From Thermotogaceae bacterium (GTDB lineage Bacteria > Thermotogota > Thermotogae > MWEM01): DNA of 53,099 bases. The position numbers and the translations under genes were made by a program. Numbering within the stretch: the stretch's first letter is position 1; the number at the start of each line of letters is the position of its first letter. Under the pieces are notes generated by a model. The model had not been told where the DNA came from, made no database searches, and saw only the letters and a program-made list of their open reading frames with translations. Location: contig JASUTC010000005.1 of NCBI GenBank assembly GCA_030445775.1, forward strand, positions 1 to 53,099. The letters run 5' to 3'. Shown here in pieces: positions 47,223 through 53,099 of the stretch.

Positions 47223-48176
47223 TCAACTCATTCTAATTCTTGGGTCAAGTACCGCCAGTAAAATATCCGCCAGAAGATTACCAATCTGTGTAATAAAGGC
47301 GATAAACATCAGAAAGGTCATGACCAGATATTGATCATGATTCAGCAGTGCGGTGTAAAAAAACGGTCCCATGGTGGGAAGATTTAAAACAATGGCTGTG
47401 ATGACTGTTCCGCTGAAAATATTTGGCAGTTCCATACCAGCTATACTGATCATGGGATTTAAAGCGTTTTTAATCACATGTTTTCTAACCTGTTTTTCCG
47501 GTAATCCCCTTGCCCGTAATGAATTGACAAACGGTGCCCCCAACATGTCCAACATATTGCCTCTCATGACTCGCATTAGCCCCGCCAGACCTGAAAGACC
47601 GATGACGGCTATGGGAAGCCACACATGCTGCAATAAGTCATAAAATTTGGCCCAGGTTAACGGCGCTCCGATAAATTGAGAGGAGAAGAGGCCGCCGCTT
47701 GAATTGGTGAGATACATTAGAATGAGGGCGAAGAAAAAGTTTGGAATTGAAATTCCGATGAAAGCCACAAAGGTTAGGATATAGTCCCACATCCTGTAGG
47801 GGTGCAAAGCGGAGAATATGCCCAAAGGAACAGCCACAATCCATTGGAATAAAATGGTTGATAAGGCAATGCTGATGGTCCAGCCCATCCTCTCCCAGAT
47901 CAGATCGATCACCGGGCGTTTAAAAGCAAAAGAATAACCGAAATCCCCTTTGGTAATGATTTGTTTGAGCCACATGACATATCGGGTCATAGGGGGTTGA
48001 TCAAGCCCCAAACGTTCTTTTATCAATTCAATTTGTTCAGGGGATATTCTTGGATTTTCAAGATATTGAGAGACAAAATCTCCGGGTTGCAGTTCCGTTA
48101 AAAAGAAACATATAAATGAAACAATGAACATCATGGGAATGATAATCAAAATCCTTCGTATGATAAAAGAAGCCAT
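47223..48176 (-). CDS. oppB: Peptide ABC transporter permease OppB
   Basis: A 317-residue permease with six helices and the EAA-loop VNSLRARGLPEKQVRKHVIKNA. It begins 99 bases after the binding-protein gene, behind a stem-loop. A weak purine site precedes the ATG (AAGGAGAG, about eight bases). Confidence 0.92.
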   Translation of the reverse strand: MASFIIRRILIIIPMMFIVSFICFFLTELQPGDFVSQYLENPRISPEQIELIKERLGLDQPPMTRYVMWLKQIITKGDFGYSFAFKRPVIDLIWERMGWTISIALSTILFQWIVAVPLGIFSALHPYRMWDYILTFVAFIGISIPNFFFALILMYLTNSSGGLFSSQFIGAPLTWAKFYDLLQHVWLPIAVIGLSGLAGLMRVMRGNMLDMLGAPFVNSLRARGLPEKQVRKHVIKNALNPMISIAGMELPNIFSGTVITAIVLNLPTMGPFFYTALLNHDQYLVMTFLMFIAFITQIGNLLADILLAVLDPRIRMS

Positions 48177-48205
48177 CTGACACTCTCCTTAGCTGTACAA
48201 TATAA

Positions 48206-48226
48206 CGGGCGCTTTTTAGGCGCCCG
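48206..48226 (-). promoter_or_regulatory. Perfect stem-loop between binding protein and oppB
   Basis: CGGGCGC (48206-48212) and GCGCCCG (48220-48226) form a seven-base perfect GC-rich stem around a seven-base loop. On the minus strand it is followed by TTATATT and not a T-run. It is probably a stability or partial-termination element giving more binding protein than permease. Confidence 0.7.
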
Positions 48227-48274
48227 AATAATACTATCGTCTTTGTTTAACAGTAATAATTGATCAGAATTTGT

Positions 48275-50020
48275 TTATTTTCTGAACATTGTATATACTG
48301 CGTAAGCCAAGGCGCCATCTGCTGTTTGATGGAAATTGCCAAGAGTCTTGGAAACACCCATTAAGTCCATGCCTTTACAGACGTAGATGAAAGGAACGTA
48401 TTCAGCATAGAGTTCTTGCCAGATACCGTACTGGACTTTTCTTTCTCTCGGGTCCATGGCAGTTTGTCCGATTTCAAAAGCGTAATGAATCTGTTTTTCC
48501 CAATCGTACATATTGCGCAGATCAGCATAAGGTTCCTTTGTTTCTGGATTCATGGTATCAAAATGGCAATAGTAAAGAGAATATCCCGGTGACCATATGG
48601 CTTTTCTCAACTGAGGATCCGGTTGATTGCCAAATGCCCACAAACAGGCTTCAAAGTCTCCGCTAAGAGCTTTTTGGGCCAACAATGAACCATCAATAAC
48701 CTGGAGTTCACATTTTACCCCGATGGCTTTTAAACTTTCAGAGAATATATATGCTGTATCTTGGTAGGCCTGGTACGTGGAACAGATTAGAACAAATTCC
48801 AGTGTTTTTCCGCTTTCCAGATTCCTCCAACCGTCTCCGTTTTTGTCAACCAGTCCCATTTCGTCCAATAATGCTTTTGCTTTTTCAGGATCAAAAGGTC
48901 TTCTTAAATCTTCAATAGCAGGATTATAGAAAGCTTTATTTGCCGGAAGTACAGGCACTCCTCCCAAAACAGCCAAAGTGTTGAAGACTTCTTCAATTAT
49001 ACGTTCTCTATCTAATGCAAATTCCATAGCAGCTCTGAAGTTTTTAAGACTGAAGAGTTCTGCCAATTCTTCGTTTTTGGCATTGAAATTAAAAGAAATA
49101 TGAATAGGACTGGGAGTGGGATTTGTGGGTTGCGCTCTGTAAACCACAAAAGGCCCACCGTCAAGTTCCATTTGTTTCAGAACCGGGTAATCTACTGCTT
49201 CGATGGTCATATAGTCAATTTCTCCGGATCTGAATTTTGCGCTTTGAACCTGTGCATCTTTTACAACCAGGTATTCCAATTGGTCAAAATAGGGGAGTTG
49301 ATTGCCCCATCGGTCCACTTTCCAATAATATTCATTTCTTTTTAAAGTGACCTTCTGATCAACAATATACTGATCCAATACAAACGGTCCCGTTCCTACG
49401 ATCTCGTTCAAAGGGGTATCGGTTGTCCAGAGTTCATTTACAGAACCCGGATCATTTTCATCGATTTTATCCTTCAATATATGAGAGGGATAAATCGAAG
49501 CATGAGACAAAACAGTAAAGAAGGGACCATAAGGCGCAGGCAGATATGCCTTTAATGTTTTATCATCGACTTTTTCAAATTTGACAACTTCGCCGTTGAT
49601 GGTAAATCGAGCGATGGAATTCCCTTCTGCGAATTTGTTTAAGAGGAAATTTTCGAAGGTAAAGATAACATCATCAGCTGTGAATGGTTCTCCATCTGAC
49701 CATTTGACATCTCTCAAATAGAACGTGACCTCTTTGTTGTCAGCACTGACTTCCCAAGACTCAGCCAATGCAGGTTGCAGAGCATTGGTGACCGGATGCA
49801 TTTCCACAAGCGCATTAAGGAATTGTCCTGCAATCGTATATGCAACTCCGTCTAATGTTCCATAAAAATTAAATGATTGAGGAGAACTGGTCACCGAAAG
49901 GGTTAATGTGCCTCCAAGCTTTGGTTGCTCCGGGGTCAGTAATTCATCAACAACAGCTGGAACCGCCATTAATGAAACAGCGAAAAGGACCAAAGTAAAC
50001 AAACAAACAAGTTTCTTCAT
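48275..50020 (-). CDS. oppA: Extracellular solute-binding protein, SBP family 5
   Basis: A 581-residue periplasmic binding protein with signal peptide MKKLVCLFTLVLFAVSLMAV, no lipobox Cys. The SBP_bac_5 hallmarks are present: GGTLTLSVTS, TFYLRDVKWSDGEPFTADDV, and DKTLKAYLPAPYGPFFTVLSH. It captures peptides or related solutes and passes them to OppBC. Its substrate could include agmatine-type guanidino compounds, as aguA ends the operon, but this is inference. AGGAGGT before the ATG is strong. Confidence 0.92.
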   Translation of the reverse strand: MKKLVCLFTLVLFAVSLMAVPAVVDELLTPEQPKLGGTLTLSVTSSPQSFNFYGTLDGVAYTIAGQFLNALVEMHPVTNALQPALAESWEVSADNKEVTFYLRDVKWSDGEPFTADDVIFTFENFLLNKFAEGNSIARFTINGEVVKFEKVDDKTLKAYLPAPYGPFFTVLSHASIYPSHILKDKIDENDPGSVNELWTTDTPLNEIVGTGPFVLDQYIVDQKVTLKRNEYYWKVDRWGNQLPYFDQLEYLVVKDAQVQSAKFRSGEIDYMTIEAVDYPVLKQMELDGGPFVVYRAQPTNPTPSPIHISFNFNAKNEELAELFSLKNFRAAMEFALDRERIIEEVFNTLAVLGGVPVLPANKAFYNPAIEDLRRPFDPEKAKALLDEMGLVDKNGDGWRNLESGKTLEFVLICSTYQAYQDTAYIFSESLKAIGVKCELQVIDGSLLAQKALSGDFEACLWAFGNQPDPQLRKAIWSPGYSLYYCHFDTMNPETKEPYADLRNMYDWEKQIHYAFEIGQTAMDPRERKVQYGIWQELYAEYVPFIYVCKGMDLMGVSKTLGNFHQTADGALAYAVYTMFRK

Positions 50021-50067
50021 AAAAAAACACCTCCAAGATTAGTGAAAACCTTAAAGCCAAATCGATT

Positions 50068-50073
50068 GTTATA
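50068..50073 (-). promoter_or_regulatory. -10 element of the opp operon
   Basis: TATAAC on the minus strand, about 48 bases before the binding-protein start. The -35 region would fall at 50091-50096, over the palindrome 50093-50107. Confidence 0.4.
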
Positions 50074-50092
50074 AAAGACTTTCACGGTATGA

Positions 50093-50107
50093 ATGACTTA
50101 TAGTCAT
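50093..50107. promoter_or_regulatory. Palindromic operator candidate
   Basis: ATGACTTATAGTCAT is a perfect 6-3-6 palindrome, embedded in a larger imperfect repeat GGTATGA...TCATACC (50086-50110). It covers the expected -35 position of the opp promoter, so a dimeric regulator could block or assist transcription there. The rest of the 332-base gap 50021-50352 holds only the two promoters and the 18-base tandem repeat. Confidence 0.55.
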
Positions 50108-50220
50108 ACCAATTGATTACAGAATTTTCTGTTAACGATGAATAGCGGAAATAATTATAACGTAAACGAAAAAGAAACACAATTCATGAAACAGACAATA
50201 AAACCTTTTAATTAGAGAAT

Positions 50221-50256
50221 ATTCCTGATTAAGTGGATATTCCTCCTTAAATGGCA
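50221..50256 (+). repeat. Tandem 18-base direct repeat upstream of GH3 gene
   Basis: ATTCCTGATTAAGTGGAT at 50221-50238 is followed at once by ATTCCTCCTTAAATGGCA at 50239-50256; 13 of 18 positions match. The period (18) puts both copies on nearly the same side of the helix (about 1.7 turns). They sit just upstream of the -35, where an activator would bind. Confidence 0.5.
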
Positions 50257-50267
50257 GGAATTGACAT

Positions 50268-50296
50268 TTGTACAAAGAAAGATAATTTGTTATAAT
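50268..50296 (+). promoter_or_regulatory. Promoter of the GH3 gene
   Basis: TTGTAC (50268-50273), 17 bases, TATAAT (50291-50296), extended to TGTTATAAT (50288-50296). A TTGACA at 50261 is out of place for this -10. It lies 57 bases before the start codon. Confidence 0.6.
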
Positions 50297-50352
50297 TTAA
50301 CTTAAAAGAATATATGTTATTACATATTGGGTTGAAAAAGGGGGCAAAAACT

Positions 50353-51903
50353 ATGACTTTGGAGGAAAAGATTGGGCGTTTGTTTTTGATCGGTATTATG
50401 GGTAAGGAGCTCACTGAAGAAACAAAGGTGTTAATTGATAGAGTTCAACCGGGTTTTATCATACTATTTCAGCGGAATATTCAATCAAAGGCTCAACTAA
50501 AACAATTGATATTGGATATTAAACAACACGTTAAAAGACCTATAGTATTTGCGATTGATCAGGAAGGTGGTATCGTGACACGTCTGGAAGAAGGGTTTAC
50601 TATCTCACCCGGTGCAATGGCAATCAGTGCTGCCAATGACTCGCAAAATGCCCTGGAAGCGGGTAAAATCTTAGGGCAAGAGATGCGGAATATGGGAATC
50701 AGTTGGAATTTGGCTCCGGTTGTAGACATTAATGATAATTATTTGAATCGGAGTACGGGTGTCAGGGCATTTGGAGATACCGTTGAAAGAGTATGTGAAT
50801 TTTCCAAGGCTTTTTATAAAGGCCTTAAGGAGTCAGGTTGTGCCGCTTCAGCGAAGCATTTTCCAGGAAACGGAAGTATAGAAGCAGATCCACATTTGGA
50901 CATGCCGGTTTTGAACAAATCATTGGATGAACTGATGGATCATGAGCTGATTCCCTTTAAGCAATTGATTGATAAAGGAATAGAGTCAGTGATGATTTCT
51001 CATGTATACCTGCCTGAGATTATGAAAAATAAAGTTCCCTCTGTCATTTCTTCAGAGGTGATGCAAGACATTTTAATCAAAAAACTTGGATTTAAAGGAG
51101 TTTTAATCAGTGATGATCTGACGATGGGTGGGGTTGCCAATTTCTACAATGTTGAGGAGGCATCTTATCATGCCCTTATGGCGGGGATGGATGTGATTGA
51201 TATCTGTCATGACGGTGAAAAAATGATCAGGGCTCACAATTACTTGATTGAGCAGGCATCCAAGAATCAGGATGTTATGGAAACTGTAAACAGATCATTT
51301 GATAAAGTTGACCTGTTCATTAAGCGTTTTTCAGTTCCCGTTTCTGAGATCAATACGGATCATGTAGGATCCAATGAAAACATTAATCAAATGCAACAAA
51401 TAACAGATCAAACGATCACGGTTTATAAAAATGAAGATCAACTGGTTCCTTTACCCCAGAATATCGGTAAGGGTGATTTGATCTGTTCAGTAAAACCGTT
51501 ACGTCAATCTTTGGTTGAAGATGAAAGGTCAGGAACGTATGTGTCAGCCTTTTTACAGGATCGATTTCCTGAAGCGGAACAACTTCGCTTTGATGCCAAA
51601 ATAACAGAAGAAGCAGTTGATGAGCTGACCAAGGATAAAACAGGCAGAACAGCTGTTATAATGACGGAAAATGCCTATTTGTTTCCCGGACAGAAGAAAC
51701 TGGTTCAATTGTTGAGAGATCGATACAACCGTGTACTGCTGATCGCGCTCAGAAATCCTTACGATGGTGGGATTAGTGGTATTAGAAATTCAGTGTTTTC
51801 ATACGGCTACAGTTTACCCAATCAGAAGGCATTAATCAAAGTGTTAAGGGGAGAGATAAAGGCTCAAGGGCGTTGTCCGGTTCAAATACCGACGATTAAT
51901 TGA
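50353..51903 (+). CDS. GH3 family beta-N-acetylhexosaminidase-like enzyme
   Basis: A 516-residue GH3 enzyme. DQEGGIVTRL is typical of NagZ-type; KHFPGNG at 168-174, the acid/base-type Asp-His in EADPHLDMP nearby, and the nucleophile Asp in SDDLTMGG near 253-260. The C-terminal 180 residues form the second alpha/beta domain also found in Bacillus NagZ. Without a signal peptide it would act on imported muropeptides or sugars inside the cell. The start ATG 50353 has AAGGGGG with eight-base spacing; the longer reading from 50314 is less likely. Confidence 0.88.
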   Translation: MTLEEKIGRLFLIGIMGKELTEETKVLIDRVQPGFIILFQRNIQSKAQLKQLILDIKQHVKRPIVFAIDQEGGIVTRLEEGFTISPGAMAISAANDSQNALEAGKILGQEMRNMGISWNLAPVVDINDNYLNRSTGVRAFGDTVERVCEFSKAFYKGLKESGCAASAKHFPGNGSIEADPHLDMPVLNKSLDELMDHELIPFKQLIDKGIESVMISHVYLPEIMKNKVPSVISSEVMQDILIKKLGFKGVLISDDLTMGGVANFYNVEEASYHALMAGMDVIDICHDGEKMIRAHNYLIEQASKNQDVMETVNRSFDKVDLFIKRFSVPVSEINTDHVGSNENINQMQQITDQTITVYKNEDQLVPLPQNIGKGDLICSVKPLRQSLVEDERSGTYVSAFLQDRFPEAEQLRFDAKITEEAVDELTKDKTGRTAVIMTENAYLFPGQKKLVQLLRDRYNRVLLIALRNPYDGGISGIRNSVFSYGYSLPNQKALIKVLRGEIKAQGRCPVQIPTIN

Positions 51904-51905
51904 TT

Positions 51906-52589
51906 TTATAAATTGAAACGAATTTCCACGGCTTTACCCAGAAAAAGGCATTCTCTTTCCCATTCTTTTGGCTTAAAAAAGATGGGATCATAAGCACTGT
52001 TCTCGCTTAAAAGCCAGATCCCTTCTTTTGTAAGGTACAGTCTTTTTAACAATGCTTGATCGTTGTTTACGATGACAAGGGCGATATCCAGGTTCCTGAA
52101 TTGTTCGATGCGTATCCTTTTAATTAAAGCAATGGAGCCATTTCTAATCAATGGTTCCATACTGTCTCCGTGTACACTTACTGCAAAATCCGCATTGGCT
52201 CCGTATATATAATCCTCCGCTTTTTCCTGTGCCAGGATATTTGCCCCGGCACCCGTTAGACCAAGCAACGGAATTTGTTCCTGTAAATACTCAAAGACAT
52301 TTCCGGCGTCTATCCCTTTTTGTTTCAGATAATTACGAATTTGAAAGATCTCTTCATCTTCTCGGTCTGTTGTCTTTGACGGATCCAATTCTTCACTGAC
52401 TCTTAAAAGATATTCAAGAGAAATTTCGAATAAATTGGATAACTTGATCAGAACTTTTTTTGAGGGCTTTCGAATGCCCCTTTCATAAGCGGAAATTGTT
52501 GACATGTTCAATCCCAACATCTTTGCCAACTCATTCTGATTGATCCCTCTTTTTTCTCTTAATTCTTTTAAAAGGCTTTGTATAGACAC
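51906..52589 (-). CDS. XRE HTH - S24 peptidase repressor (LexA/CI type)
   Basis: A 227-residue repressor: N-terminal HTH_3 (VSIQSLLKELREKRGINQNE ... STISAYERG), a linker, and an S24 autoproteolysis domain with the Ser143 of HGDSMEP and Lys182 of ALLKRLY. A likely self-cleavage Ala114-Gly115 lies in GLTGAGANILAQ. Such proteins repress until RecA* or another signal promotes cleavage. The start is GTG 52589, with AAGGAG about 12 bases ahead; a longer ORF reaches 52652 but has no site. Its promoter overlaps a palindrome (see 52651), so it probably represses itself and the divergent promoter. No phage genes are near, so it is likely a host SOS or stress regulator. Confidence 0.88.
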   Translation of the reverse strand: MSIQSLLKELREKRGINQNELAKMLGLNMSTISAYERGIRKPSKKVLIKLSNLFEISLEYLLRVSEELDPSKTTDREDEEIFQIRNYLKQKGIDAGNVFEYLQEQIPLLGLTGAGANILAQEKAEDYIYGANADFAVSVHGDSMEPLIRNGSIALIKRIRIEQFRNLDIALVIVNNDQALLKRLYLTKEGIWLLSENSAYDPIFFKPKEWERECLFLGKAVEIRFNL

Positions 52590-52628
52590 CTTTATGATTT
52601 CTCCTTTTCTGCCCTTTCGTATGGAATA

Positions 52629-52656
52629 ATTATAGCATAAAAACGAATTCATACAA
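52629..52656 (-). promoter_or_regulatory. Promoter of the XRE-S24 repressor gene
   Basis: Minus strand TTGTAT (52651-52656), 16 bases, TATAAT (52629-52634) with TG extension. The -35 element is one half of the palindrome 52651-52668. Confidence 0.6.
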
Positions 52657-52668
52657 AATGTATTGTAT
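52651..52668. promoter_or_regulatory. Operator candidate for the repressor
   Basis: ATACAAAATGTATTGTAT is a palindrome with arms ATACAA and TTGTAT. Its inner ten bases ACAAAATGTA recur exactly at 52705-52714, over the -35 and spacer of the divergent plus-strand promoter. The pair looks like repressor-binding sites for both promoters. Confidence 0.55.
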
Positions 52669-52701
52669 TAAAGAGTTAAAAATAAAAAAGAATAGAATAA
52701 C

Positions 52702-52730
52702 TTGACAAAATGTACGAATTGGTATATAAT
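52702..52730 (+). promoter_or_regulatory. Perfect consensus sigma-A promoter
   Basis: TTGACA (52702-52707), exactly 17 bases, TATAAT (52725-52730). Both hexamers match consensus fully. A copy of ACAAAATGTA (52705-52714) overlaps the -35, so it is probably repressed by the adjacent S24-type protein. It points toward a terminator 40 bases downstream and then pfp. Confidence 0.85.
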
Positions 52731-52770
52731 TGTTTTGAAAGACAAAAGACAATAACCCCAATAACTTCCC

Positions 52771-52794
52771 AACCCCCTCCCCGGGGGTTTTTTT
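52771..52794 (+). terminator. Intrinsic terminator right after the consensus promoter
   Basis: AACCCCC (52771-52777) pairs with GGGGGTT (52783-52789) around TCCCC, followed by five more Ts. It lies about 34 bases from the predicted start of transcription. Confidence 0.85.
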
Positions 52795-52798
52795 GCGG

Positions 52799-52829
52799 TT
52801 GCCTCAATAATTATAATGTCTGATATAAT
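52799..52829 (+). promoter_or_regulatory. Probable pfp promoter
   Basis: TTGCCT (52799-52804), 19 bases, TATAAT (52824-52829) with TG extension (TGATATAAT). This lies beyond the terminator and would serve pfp whatever happens upstream. Confidence 0.55.
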
Positions 52830-52899
52830 AGAGGGAATGCTATAAAAAAGTTGTTAAAACTTATAACACACACAATTTTTGAATGGAAGTGATGAAGAA

Positions 52900-53099
52900 A
52901 TGGCAAAAAATCTTGTATACGCGCAATCCGGTGGAGTTACACCGGTTATTAACGCATCCGCATATGGTGTTATATCAGCAGCACTGAATTCTAATTCAGT
53001 GTATAAAGTATACGCAGCGAAAAATGGCATACAAGGTGTTTTAAACGAAGAACTATTTATATTAAACGAGGAAAAAAGGGAAGAGATTGAAAAAATGGC
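52900..53099 (+). CDS. pfp: PPi-type 6-phosphofructokinase (start only)
   Basis: Only the first 66 codons are in the window. MAKNLVYAQSGGVTPVINAS matches the N-terminal phosphate-binding region of the PPi-dependent (not ATP-dependent) phosphofructokinase that Thermotogae carry. It converts fructose-6-phosphate to fructose-1,6-bisphosphate using PPi. The 5' untranslated region from 52836 is about 60 bases and has a weak ribosome site. The gene continues past the window. Confidence 0.85.
   Translation, partial: MAKNLVYAQSGGVTPVINASAYGVISAALNSNSVYKVYAAKNGIQGVLNEELFILNEEKREEIEKM

Noticed and set aside
50261-50296. TTGACA at 50261 as the -35 for TATAAT at 50291
   Set aside because: The spacer would be 24 bases. 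TTGTAC at 50268 gives 17.
52651-52668. Prophage immunity region, suggested by the CI/LexA-like repressor and divergent promoter
   Set aside because: No phage genes, integrase or attachment repeats are seen, and the downstream gene is pfp. A host regulator is more likely.

Overview
The window looks like a chromosomal stretch of a low-GC member of the Thermotogae (Thermotogota), probably a mesophilic or moderately thermophilic relative of Petrotoga/Kosmotoga/Mesotoga rather than Thermotoga itself. The reasons are gene order and gene type, recalled from memory rather than searched: the cluster ffh-rpsP-khpA-rimM-trmD-(TM1570-like methyltransferase)-rplS-lepB-rbgA; the cluster fliQ-fliR-flhB-flhA-flhF-flhG-PilZ-PilZ-cheC-cheD-fliA; a PPi-type phosphofructokinase; and an oligopeptide-type ABC transporter with a secreted binding protein. 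Nearly all sequence is coding and genes often overlap by 4 to 30 bases. There are no tRNA, rRNA, CRISPR or IS elements that I can see.

Layout. 1-1.7 kb: a sigma-A-type promoter, a tiny secreted-peptide ORF, a 21-codon leader and an MFS exporter. 1.9-7.1 kb (minus): an operon of an ABC-2 permease, mnmG, an AEC-family transporter and a Regnase-like NYN ribonuclease. 7.2-8.8 kb (minus): a large lipoprotein. 9.0-11.8 kb: two peptidases (pepD, M18) and a strong terminator. 12.0-27.6 kb: a long flagellar/chemotaxis superoperon (export gate, FlhF/FlhG, two PilZ proteins, CheC, CheD, sigma-28, three unknown proteins) that runs into mfd and an MBL hydrolase. 27.7-33.7 kb: the SRP/ribosome-assembly operon. 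33.7-34.1 kb: an orphan CheY-like receiver. 34.1-38.3 kb (minus): HAD phosphatase-hyuA-hyuB. 38.5-41.7 kb: an aldo/keto reductase, two small exported proteins and a phosphodiesterase-family protein. 41.8-43.0 kb: a MerR-zinc ribbon-methyltransferase fusion. 43.0-50.0 kb (minus): a five-gene peptide-type ABC transporter followed by agmatine deiminase. 50.35-51.9 kb: a GH3 enzyme. 51.9-52.6 kb (minus): an XRE-S24 self-cleaving-type repressor. From 52.9 kb: the start of pfp.

The parts I would look at first are: (i) the 52.6-52.8 kb divergent control region, where a perfect consensus promoter with a likely repressor operator runs within about 40 bases into an intrinsic terminator, predicting a very short regulated RNA or attenuated leader; (ii) the MerR-zinc ribbon-methyltransferase fusion; (iii) the tiny secreted-peptide ORF in front of the exporter; (iv) the Regnase-like nuclease co-transcribed with mnmG; and (v) a recurring exact TGTTATAAT promoter element found upstream of six transcription units. 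No complete undescribed multi-gene system such as a defence island or biosynthetic cluster is evident.
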